The position numbers and the translations under genes are program-made. Below, piece after piece: positions 53,161-59,760 of a stretch of 59,760 nucleotides of DNA. The DNA comes from a bacterium. Lineage in GTDB: Bacteria > 4484-113 > JAFGCY01. The notes under the pieces are model-generated. The model was not told the origin of the DNA and did not search any database. It saw only the letters and a program-made list of their open reading frames with translations. The stretch is taken from NCBI GenBank assembly GCA_020440605.1, contig JAGRNT010000014.1, positions 63,231-122,990 of the forward strand. The letters run 5' to 3'. Positions within the stretch are counted from its first letter, which is position 1, and every line of letters begins with the position of its first letter.

Positions 53161-54342
53161 TTACCTGGAAACGAAGTCCTTCAGGCGGGCCATGCCCTTC
53201 TCGATGTCCGCGTCAGGCGTTGCCAGCGAAAGCCGGAAGAAGCCCTCGCCGTACCAGCCGTAGGCGCGGCCGGGGCCGACCACCAGCCCGGTCTCGTTCA
53301 GCAGGCGGCTGCACCAGGCGAAGCTGTCGGTCTCACCCTCCGGCAGCCGGCACCACACGAAGATGCTGCCCCCGGGGCGGTAGTTGACGATCCCGATCCT
53401 GTCCAGCTCGTCACAGATCCGGTCACGGCGCTCTCGGTAGTGTGCACGGTTGTCCCGCAGGAAGCCGTCGCAGCGCTCGTCGTCGAGGATCCGTGCGCAG
53501 GCGATCTGGATCGCATTGAAGGTCCCGCTGTCGACATTGCTCTTGACGGTTCCCAGGCCCTCGATCAGCAGCGGGTTGCCGACGGCGAAGCCGCAGCGCC
53601 AGCCCGTCATGTTGAAGCTCTTGGAGAAGGAGTGGAACTCGATCACGCAGTCGATGGCACCCTCGAATTCCAGCAGGCTGGCGGGCGGGTTGTCCTCATC
53701 GTAGAAGATCTCGGTGTAGGCCGCATCGGAGACGAGGATGATGTCATGCTCGCGGGCGAACTGCACCACGTCGTTGAGGTAGTCCCGCGGGGCCAGGCGG
53801 CCGGTCGGATTGTGCGGGAAGTTCAGGTAGCGCACCTTGGCGCGGCTGATCATCTCCTTCGTCAGCTCGTCGCTCATGTTGGGCAGGAAGTCGTTGTCAG
53901 GATGCACCGGCAGGGTGGAGCTGGCACCGCCGAACATGCGGGCCACGGTGCCGAACACGGGGTAGAGCGGATCCGGCTCGATCACGTGGTCGCCGGGGTT
54001 GACGATCGCGCGGCAGACATTGGCGAGCGCCTCCTTGCTCCCGAGCGTCGTCATCACGTGCTCCATCCCGAGCCCCGTCACGCCGAAGCGGCGTTCCATG
54101 TAGCGCAGTGCGGATTCCAGCAGGCGCGGATGGCCCTTGTAGCTGGGGTAGCGGTGGTTGCCGCTGGCCATCACCTCATCAGCCAGGTGCTGGCGCATCC
54201 ACTCGGGCGGATCCTGGTCGGGGTCCCCGATGCCCATCGAGACGGTGTCTATCCCGCGGGCGCGGGCCTCGTCACGGGCCTTGTCAATCTGGGCGAACAG
54301 GTAGGGCGGAAGCTTCTTCAGCCGCTCGGCAAGCTGGATCAT
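53161..54342 (-). CDS. Class I/II PLP aminotransferase (DapL-like)
   Basis: 393 residues, fold-type I. MGIGDPDQDPPEWM, GSKEALANVCRAIVNPGD, PHNPTGRLAPRDY, SDAAYTEIFYD and the PLP lysine in SFSKSFNMTGWR (K241) are those of LL-diaminopimelate/aspartate-type aminotransferases. As DapL it would take tetrahydrodipicolinate to LL-diaminopimelate in one step; a general aminotransferase is an alternative. GAGGAG 9 bases before the ATG. Starts 73 bases from the next gene upstream, and is probably separate from it. Confidence 0.85.
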   Translation of the reverse strand: MIQLAERLKKLPPYLFAQIDKARDEARARGIDTVSMGIGDPDQDPPEWMRQHLADEVMASGNHRYPSYKGHPRLLESALRYMERRFGVTGLGMEHVMTTLGSKEALANVCRAIVNPGDHVIEPDPLYPVFGTVARMFGGASSTLPVHPDNDFLPNMSDELTKEMISRAKVRYLNFPHNPTGRLAPRDYLNDVVQFAREHDIILVSDAAYTEIFYDEDNPPASLLEFEGAIDCVIEFHSFSKSFNMTGWRCGFAVGNPLLIEGLGTVKSNVDSGTFNAIQIACARILDDERCDGFLRDNRAHYRERRDRICDELDRIGIVNYRPGGSIFVWCRLPEGETDSFAWCSRLLNETGLVVGPGRAYGWYGEGFFRLSLATPDADIEKGMARLKDFVSR

Positions 54343-54415
54343 CCGTTAAGTCTCCTCATGGAAAGTGCTGAGTATAACACCGCCGGGGCTGTCAACGGGA
54401 CAGTGCAGGGACCGC

Positions 54416-55633
54416 TCAGGAGATGCCGTCGAGCACGGCCCTGAGCCTGCTGCAGCAGTACTCCACATCGCCATCCGCCATGCCCGGATAGAGCGGCAGG
54501 CTGATCACCCGTTCGCTGACGGAAAGTGCCACCGGGCAGTCAGCGGGATCCGTGCCGTACTGCTCGCGGTAGAAGCGCGTGCCCGGCAGGGAGATGTAGT
54601 GCACATAGCTCTCCACCATCTCCTCGCGCAGGCCGTTGATCACCGCATTGCGGGCCTCGAAGCGGCTCAGGCCGCTGCGGCTGTCCGCCCAGTCCTGATT
54701 GAGCCGCACGACCATCAGGTGCTGGGCATGCAGGCTGTGCGGATCCGCCTGCGGGATCTCGATGCGTGGGTCATCCGCGAGAATGCTGCCGTAGAGTGCG
54801 CTGAGCGAACAGCGCCTCCGGTGGTTGGCATCCAGCTTCGCGAGCTGCACCAGACCGAGCGCGGCCTGGATGTCGAACATGTTGTACTTGAAGCCGGCGG
54901 CCTCGATGTCGTAGAGCTGGAAGCCCTCGCCGCTGTAGCGTTTCCAGGCGTTGCGGCTCATGCCGTGCAGCCCGATCACCCGTGCGCGCTCGAGGTCGGC
55001 CTCGTCGCGGCAGCAGAGCATCCCGCCCTCGGCGGTGATCAGGTTCTTCGTGGCATAGAAGCTGTATGAGGCGAAGCGTGATCCGCCGGCCACGCCCACG
55101 GGCCGGCCATTGAGCTCGGTTTCCACGGCATGCGCGCAGTCCTCGCTCACGAACAGTCCGTGCCGCTCCGCGAGCGCATGCAGGGCCGGCATGGCGCAGG
55201 AGATTCCGCCGTAATGTACGGGCACAATGGCCTTCGTGCGCGGGCTGATCAGGCGCTCAACGCTCTGTGGGTCGATGCACTGGCTGTCCGGCAGCACATC
55301 CGCGAAGACCGGGCTCGCGCCGCAGTGCACCACCGTGTTGGCGGTCGCCGCGAAGGTCAGCGCCGGAACGATCACCTCATCCCCGGGGCCGACCCCGCCG
55401 CAGAGCAGGGCCAGGTGCAGCGCTGCCGTGCAGGAATTCAGCCCCAGCGCATGCGGGGCCTGGACGCGGGCCGCGAAAGCCTGCTCGAATTCCTGCGTGC
55501 GCGGGCCGCGGGTCAGCCAGCCGCTCTGCAGCACCTCAAGCACAGCCGCCTGCTCGGCGGGGCCCAGGTCATGGCGGTGGAGCCTCAAGAGCTCCCCGCG
55601 GCGTGGAACTTTCTGGTACATTACAGCGTCCAT
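54416..55633 (-). CDS. DegT/DnrJ/EryC1 aminotransferase
   Basis: 405 residues. SGWLTRGPRTQEFEQAFA, LNSCTAALHLALL, VIVPALTFAATANTVVHCGA, VHYGGISCAMPAL, EDCAHAVE and the PLP lysine in SFYATKNLITAEGG (K196) are diagnostic. These enzymes transaminate sugar-nucleotides, so it likely works in LPS, capsule or glycan sugar synthesis. Start ATG 55633; ATG 55621 is also possible. No other sugar-biosynthesis genes are next to it except the glycosyltransferase at 31363, which is too far to be an operon. Confidence 0.9.
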   Translation of the reverse strand: MDAVMYQKVPRRGELLRLHRHDLGPAEQAAVLEVLQSGWLTRGPRTQEFEQAFAARVQAPHALGLNSCTAALHLALLCGGVGPGDEVIVPALTFAATANTVVHCGASPVFADVLPDSQCIDPQSVERLISPRTKAIVPVHYGGISCAMPALHALAERHGLFVSEDCAHAVETELNGRPVGVAGGSRFASYSFYATKNLITAEGGMLCCRDEADLERARVIGLHGMSRNAWKRYSGEGFQLYDIEAAGFKYNMFDIQAALGLVQLAKLDANHRRRCSLSALYGSILADDPRIEIPQADPHSLHAQHLMVVRLNQDWADSRSGLSRFEARNAVINGLREEMVESYVHYISLPGTRFYREQYGTDPADCPVALSVSERVISLPLYPGMADGDVEYCCSRLRAVLDGIS

Positions 55634-55719
55634 TGCGACATTATCGGCAGCGGTGCGGTGTTAATATAGCTGCTCGGTAATCCCATTAATAATCAACTAA
55701 AACCCATCAGGGGAACACT

Positions 55720-57045
55720 ATGCGATTCTATTCCATGCTGCTGGCGGCCGTGATGGCGATCATGGTCCTGCCCGGCATTGCAAACGCGGAAATCAATGCG
55801 GAGACGAGGGCGGAAGCCATTGCCCGCATCCAGGAGCGCGATCCGAATTACGGCGGCGGTGCCCACGCCGGTGGCAGCCACGCTGCCGCGAACATGGGCA
55901 TGCACAGGGGCGACAGCGCCTGGGAGGAGTTCTGGGTGCAGGACATCGACTTCCGGCCCTTCATGAGCCGCCTGCACACGGTGCTGATGGAGGATCCGGG
56001 CCTGGCCGAGTGCGGCGCCCGCGATGACATCATGGCCTTCCTCGAGCAGATGTACCTGTTCAACATGGGCACGATGCACAGCGAGATGGCGATCACCGGT
56101 GATGACATCAGCTTCATGTTCAGCGAGACCGTGCATGAACTGCCCGAGGACAGTGGCCCGGCGCGGATGCTGGCCCTGCCGGACCGTGAGCTGGAGAGCT
56201 TCAACCTCGTTGACAACGGTGACTTCATGCTCTACCTCGGCCTGCAGCACGTGCCCGCCAAGCTGATGATCCAGCTTGACGAGGTGATGAAGCAGCAGGA
56301 GATGGCGGAGGGCATGGATGGCCCGCTCGGCGAGATCTTCGGCGGGATGGACATCGAGGAGCTGCAGCAGAGCCTGGCGCTGATGAAGGCCATGCAGATC
56401 GACAAGATGGTTGACAACTCGCTCTCCGGGGAGATTGCCATCGCCCTGTTCGACATGCCGGAACTCGGCACGTTGATGGAGAACAACGGGATGGGCCCCG
56501 ACGAGATCAGTGCGGCCGTGGCGATCGGCATCAAGGATCCGGCCTATGTGCGCGAGATGATCGGCACCTACGGCAGCGAGGTCGGGATCACGCCGCGCGC
56601 CGACAGCGGTGCCAACGGCTGGGACGTCTTCGATGTGCCGATGATGCCCGGTCTCGGGATCGTGATGAATGACAGCCTGCTCGTGGCCACCACGGACGTG
56701 GACGGCGTGCTGGGCCGCATGGGTGACCAGCCGGTGATGGAGGCCGGGGCCTGCCAGGTGCACATGGTGCTGAACATGGCGGCCCTCAACGGCAAGTTCG
56801 TGGCCCCCGGCATGAAGCTGCTGGCAACCGAGATCTCCGACGACGAGGAGACCTACTGGCCCGTGGACAGCATGAAGTACCTCTGGAACGTCCCGGAGGA
56901 GGAAGGGCTCGGCTACATGACCATGTCCAGCCGCTTCGATGGCAGCGCCAGCTGCGAGATGCACATGAAGAAGGCCGTGTTCCAGTACCTGATGTACTAC
57001 ATGAGCACGATCGGCGCCGGTGCGATCCAGAGCGAGCTGCATTGA
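55720..57045 (+). CDS. Secreted DUF3352-like protein
   Basis: 441 residues with a signal peptide (MRFYSMLLAAVMAIMVLPGI, cleavage ANA). AGGGGAAC lies just before the ATG. An N-terminal Gly/His-rich spot (GGGAHAGGSHAAANMGMHRG) may bind metal. The rest alternates helices and strands, with Met-rich surfaces (IMAFLEQMYLFNMGTMHSEM; GGMDIEELQQSLALMKAMQI), and resembles DUF3352-like periplasmic proteins. No catalytic motif. Followed by a strong terminator. Divergent from the DegT gene across 86 bases. Confidence 0.75.
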   Translation: MRFYSMLLAAVMAIMVLPGIANAEINAETRAEAIARIQERDPNYGGGAHAGGSHAAANMGMHRGDSAWEEFWVQDIDFRPFMSRLHTVLMEDPGLAECGARDDIMAFLEQMYLFNMGTMHSEMAITGDDISFMFSETVHELPEDSGPARMLALPDRELESFNLVDNGDFMLYLGLQHVPAKLMIQLDEVMKQQEMAEGMDGPLGEIFGGMDIEELQQSLALMKAMQIDKMVDNSLSGEIAIALFDMPELGTLMENNGMGPDEISAAVAIGIKDPAYVREMIGTYGSEVGITPRADSGANGWDVFDVPMMPGLGIVMNDSLLVATTDVDGVLGRMGDQPVMEAGACQVHMVLNMAALNGKFVAPGMKLLATEISDDEETYWPVDSMKYLWNVPEEEGLGYMTMSSRFDGSASCEMHMKKAVFQYLMYYMSTIGAGAIQSELH

Positions 57046-57103
57046 GTCCTCTGCCGCCTCGTGCAGCAGGGGGCCGGAATTCATTCTGGCAACATTGACC
57101 AAC

Positions 57104-57131
57104 AAAGGGGAGCCCCAGGGCTCCCCTTTTT
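57104..57131 (+). terminator. Intrinsic terminator after the DUF3352-like gene
   Basis: 9-bp GC stem GGGGAGCCC/GGGCTCCCC with a 2-base loop, extended by AAA/TTT and followed by TTTTT. Confidence 0.95.
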
Positions 57132-57184
57132 GTTTGTTTTGGCTTGTCCGCCCTGGATGTGCCACAGGTCGAGCTGATTGATAT

Positions 57185-57587
57185 GGGAAGGGTCGGTCCG
57201 AAGACCGACTGGGCCATGTAGCTCTGAAGAGCTACACTCCGTCCTTGCCGGCGATAACCCACCTGCAGCGCATCCCGGGTGGCTTGGCACGAAGACGATG
57301 CACGGTTTTCCGGCATGAATGCCGGACTACCGGAGATAGTGGCGTTGTATCGGGCAATCAGCGAGTAGCTCCGCTTTGTGCTGCATTGCACGGAGGTGGC
57401 AGGGAGGTAATGAACAAACATAATGCCTGCGCATGTGAGGGAACTGGTTTCCCGAACAATGCGCGCGGACTAAGCCCGCTGAACCTTCAGGTGAGGCGGC
57501 AGCACTTCTGTAACTTCAACCCGACCCGGACACGCGAATGCGTGGCCGCAGGGTCAGACCGCCGAGCGCTTGCGCGAGGCGGCAGCT
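57185..57587. repeat. Intergenic hairpin array D
   Basis: GTCGGTC-CGAA-GACCGAC (57192-57209), GTAGCTC-TGAA-GAGCTAC (57218-57235), CCGGCAT-GA-ATGCCGG (about 57310-57325), GCAAT...ATTGC (57354-57389), GACCC with an inner CACGC-GAAT-GCGTG and GGGTC (57523-57555), and the GA-bulged hairpin CCGCC/GGCGG with inner GCGC/GCGC (57559-57582). It follows a terminator, as do arrays B and C, and ends at the stop codon of the next minus-strand gene. Confidence 0.85.
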
Positions 57588-58115
57588 CTAATTGAAGAAC
57601 AGCGAGCTGTCCTGCCAGAGCACGCCCGTCAGCTCCTGCGAACAGGTCACCTGGAAGGCCTGGTCGAGGTCCTGCCAGCTCACGGTCCAGCTGATCGGGA
57701 AGCTCGTGCCCTCGGTGGCATTGGCAACGGTGGCATCGCTGAGACTGTAGACGCCGAACAGCCGCACATCAGTGATCGCGGCCTCGCGGCTGATGATGCG
57801 CATGTCGATGGATCCCGTCAGGCTCACGACGTTCTGCTCACCTTCGCCGGCACCGAAGTCATTGACGATGCCTTCGCTGGTGCTCGTCACGGGACCGCTC
57901 TCCAGCACCCAGTCATTGGGGCTCAGATCGAAACTGCGGCCGTTGAGAATCTCCGTGGCGACGGCCCGGCTGGCGACGTCGTCACCGTTGGTCCCGCCGA
58001 AATTGCTCGGGCTGGCTCCGAGGAATGCCTGGGGGCGGTCAAAGCCGGAACCGCTGCCGCAGCCGCAGAGGGCAGCGAGAACAATCAGCGCAAGGATGCG
58101 GAAGATGCTGTGCAT
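57588..58115 (-). CDS. Small lipoprotein of unknown function
   Basis: 175 residues. Signal peptide MHSIFRILALIVLAALCGCG with a lipobox (ALCGC; lipid on Cys18 or Cys20). The mature domain is beta-rich (LNGRSFDLSPNDWVLESGPV; VTCSQELTGVLWQDSSLFFN). No family known. Ends at a GA-bulged hairpin and starts 33 bases after the stop of another lipoprotein gene on the same strand, so the two probably form an operon. Confidence 0.7.
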   Translation of the reverse strand: MHSIFRILALIVLAALCGCGSGSGFDRPQAFLGASPSNFGGTNGDDVASRAVATEILNGRSFDLSPNDWVLESGPVTSTSEGIVNDFGAGEGEQNVVSLTGSIDMRIISREAAITDVRLFGVYSLSDATVANATEGTSFPISWTVSWQDLDQAFQVTCSQELTGVLWQDSSLFFN

Positions 58116-58148
58116 GATGTTAGTTTATCTGAGGTGCAGGCCCGGGCG

Positions 58149-58907
58149 TTAAAACGTCGCGGTATCCTGCGGAAGCTGATCCTCAAGCACCCGACGGTGG
58201 CGCAGGGCCGCTGCGGCGCGGGCTTCCTGCGGGGAGCCGCTTTCCAGCAGCCGCAGCTCATAGTAACTGGAGACAGCCACCAGTTCCTGGATGGCCGAGA
58301 AGCTGAACTCAGTTCCGCCGAGTGTGCCGGAGAATTCCCAGTTCACTATGAAGGGGGATATGCTGCGGCCCAGCAGCCATGTCTCGTGGGTTTCGGGATT
58401 GGTCTGCACCAGCGGCTGGGAGGCGCGCAGTGCCTCAGCCTGGCGCAGCACGCTTTCGGCTGATGCCAGCTGGAAACTGCCGCTCAGCGCAACATGCTCC
58501 ACCTGCTGCTGCCAGCTGGGCAGTTCCGGATCCGGGCTGTAGTCAATGCGGTTGTCCAGCAAGCCCAGGCTGCCCTGCAGCTCCAGCTCCCCCGGCGGGC
58601 TGCTCCATGAAGCCGGCAGCGGCACCTCGTCATAGCGCAGCTGGATGTCCGCCACACCGGCCTGCAGGCTGCCCTTTTCCACCGGCAGCAGCAGCTGGCG
58701 CTCACGCAGCTGTTCATCCAGCGCGGCGGCAACCCAGGCCTGCTCAGGCGCAAGCCCTGTCAGCTGCTGCAGTCCGGACAGTTCAAACCATTCCAGCTCA
58801 TCCACGAACTTCTGGGTGTTGTCCTGCATGTCAGGTACGGTGGGGGTGCTGCAGCCGGACAGATCAGACAGGCTGAGCAGAAGCAGTAACAGGCTGAGCG
58901 GACGCAT
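58149..58907 (-). CDS. Lipoprotein of unknown function
   Basis: 252 residues from ATG 58907 (ATG 58922 is possible). Lipobox LSGC after a Leu-rich signal. The body alternates strands and helices (ELQGSLGLLDNRIDYSPDPEL; EHVALSGSFQLASAESVLRQ; VNWEFSGTLGGTEFSFSAIQ) suggestive of a beta-sandwich. No family recognised. First of the two lipoprotein genes. Confidence 0.7.
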   Translation of the reverse strand: MRPLSLLLLLLSLSDLSGCSTPTVPDMQDNTQKFVDELEWFELSGLQQLTGLAPEQAWVAAALDEQLRERQLLLPVEKGSLQAGVADIQLRYDEVPLPASWSSPPGELELQGSLGLLDNRIDYSPDPELPSWQQQVEHVALSGSFQLASAESVLRQAEALRASQPLVQTNPETHETWLLGRSISPFIVNWEFSGTLGGTEFSFSAIQELVAVSSYYELRLLESGSPQEARAAAALRHRRVLEDQLPQDTATF

Positions 58908-58987
58908 GGCTGCCGGCATCACTGGATTGTAACGGAACCTGGGCCCGCCGGTCGGGTACCGGAGCCCGGGATTGTGCCGGGTACCGG

Positions 58988-59018
58988 TTGCCCCTGAGAT
59001 GGCCGGGCGGGGTATAAT
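58988..59018 (+). promoter_or_regulatory. Promoter of tRNA-Leu
   Basis: Perfect -10 box TATAAT at 59013-59018, nine bases before the tRNA. A weak TTGCCC at 58988-58993 could be the -35 with a 19-base spacer. Confidence 0.6.
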
Positions 59019-59027
59019 CGCCAGCCC

Positions 59028-59112
59028 GGGCGAGTGGCGGAATTGGCAGACGCGCCAGATTTAGGTTCTGGTATCTCACGGTGTGCGGGTTCAAGTCCCG
59101 CCTCGCCCACCA
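59028..59112 (+). tRNA. tRNA-Leu (anticodon TAG)
   Basis: Acceptor GGGCGAG (59028-59034) pairs with CTCGCCC (59102-59108), then A and a coded CCA (59110-59112). Anticodon stem CCAGA/TCTGG around loop TTTAGGT places TAG at 59062-59064, reading CUA. A long variable arm (ATCTCACGGTGT) and a GGGTTCAAGTCC T-arm confirm a class II leucine tRNA. Confidence 0.97.
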
Positions 59113-59144
59113 ACTTACAAGTTTAGGCACGGTAGACACGAACG

Positions 59145-59760
59145 ATGAGCGAAAAAGACGTAGAAGAATCGGCGGTAGCGGTACAGGATGCAGGGTCCGG
59201 TGAATTCGAATTTACCGAGGATCCCACATTCAGTGTCGACTACAAGGGAGAATGCGCCTACGAGGTGAAGGTGAGCATTCCGGCCGCGAACACGCTGAAG
59301 CAATCCGACGAAATGTTCGAAGAACTTCAGGAAGAGGCCGAACTACCCGGTTTCCGCCGCGGCAAAGCCCCCCGCAGGCTGGTTGAACGGAAATTCGGTA
59401 AGGCGGTCCGCGGCGAGGCGGTAGAGAAGCTGGTCAGCGCGGCGTTCCGCAAGCTGATTAAGGCAGAGGAGCTCCGCCCGATCGATTATCCCGATATCGA
59501 AGGCCTGGAAAACGTTCATGAGTTGCCTGCCGACGCGCCCCTGGACTTTGTACTGAAGTTTGAGGTTGCTCCCCGCGTGACCCTTGGCGACTACAAGGGT
59601 ATCGCCGTTGAGCGCCCGGTACTGCTCATCGACAAGAAGGCCGTCGAAGAAGCCATTGATTCGTTCCGCGAGCGCCAGGCTTCCTACGTGGCGATCGAAC
59701 AGGGCGAGGCACAAGAGGGCGATCAGGTCATCATCGACTTTGCCGGCACCCTGAATGGCG
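59145..59760 (+). CDS. tig: Trigger factor, 5' part (runs off the window)
   Basis: Partial: begins MSEKDVEESAVAVQ with ATG 59145 and is open to the end, about 205 residues. After an acidic lead, residues 38-140 form the ribosome-binding N-domain with the signature GFRRGKAPRRLVE (TF loop). The start of the FKBP-like domain follows (GDQVIIDFAGTLNG). Trigger factor is the ribosome-bound chaperone with peptidyl-prolyl isomerase activity. It lies 33 bases after tRNA-Leu and may share its transcript, an order seen in several bacteria. Confidence 0.95.
   Translation, partial: MSEKDVEESAVAVQDAGSGEFEFTEDPTFSVDYKGECAYEVKVSIPAANTLKQSDEMFEELQEEAELPGFRRGKAPRRLVERKFGKAVRGEAVEKLVSAAFRKLIKAEELRPIDYPDIEGLENVHELPADAPLDFVLKFEVAPRVTLGDYKGIAVERPVLLIDKKAVEEAIDSFRERQASYVAIEQGEAQEGDQVIIDFAGTLNG

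Overview
The window is a high-GC bacterial chromosome segment of about 60 kb. No rRNA or species marker is present, so I cannot place it below Bacteria. Lipoprotein signal peptides (lipobox Cys), Shine-Dalgarno sequences of GGAGG type, rbfA-nrnA-truB, xseB, one tRNA-Leu(TAG) and the 5' part of the trigger factor gene all indicate a bacterial chromosome rather than a plasmid or phage. Many secreted or lipid-anchored proteins of unknown function (LruC, PKD, beta-helix, DUF3352-like) sit beside two tricorn-type proteases, which fits an uncultured environmental lineage.

Layout. 1-8.8 kb: a MocR-type regulator (minus), a secreted serine hydrolase with a helical-repeat tail, then a tightly overlapping four-gene minus operon (Tes-like radical SAM enzyme, Lgt-like membrane protein, two small membrane proteins), a small basic protein, a glycine-rich RRM protein and xseB. 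9-14.7 kb: two tandem paralogous LruC-domain lipoproteins, each with its own strong terminator followed by a long array of small hairpins. 14.7-18.7 kb: beta-helix protein, unknown secreted protein, aldehyde dehydrogenase-family enzyme. 18.7-24.4 kb: three paralogous multi-pass membrane proteins of a family I do not recognise, separated by inverted AGCAGA/AATCAG arrays. 24.5-31.3 kb: two tandem tricorn-like S41 proteases. 31.3-38.5 kb: glycosyltransferase, CPBP protease, GNAT acetyltransferase, fused MFS/spermidine-synthase-like protein, peptidoglycan-binding plus CHAP-like hydrolase, and an unknown protein. 38.5-42.25 kb: an AT-rich foreign island with a three-gene operon. 42.2-46.8 kb: bifunctional formiminotransferase-cyclodeaminase and the rbfA-nrnA-truB operon. 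47-59.8 kb: secreted Gly-rich repeat protein, MBL/beta-CASP hydrolase, PKD lipoprotein, four-helix-bundle element, two PLP aminotransferases, a secreted protein, two lipoproteins, tRNA-Leu and the start of tig.

Two things stand out. First, the AT-rich island codes for an AAA15/OLD-type ATPase with two inserted membrane helices, an HNH nuclease of PtuB type, and a patatin-like phospholipase, overlapping or 1 nt apart. This looks like Septu (PtuA-PtuB) fused by operon to a phospholipase effector, and I know of no described system with this exact architecture. Second, the intergenic DNA is unusually structured. It holds arrays of modular short hairpins whose loops or internal GA/GA bulges are conserved while the stems change with compensation, and several families of inverted arrays of degenerate 5-36 bp repeats. 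One inverted pair encloses a four-helix-bundle (23S-IVS type) gene. Some of these repeats also lie inside coding regions, where they code for linkers.
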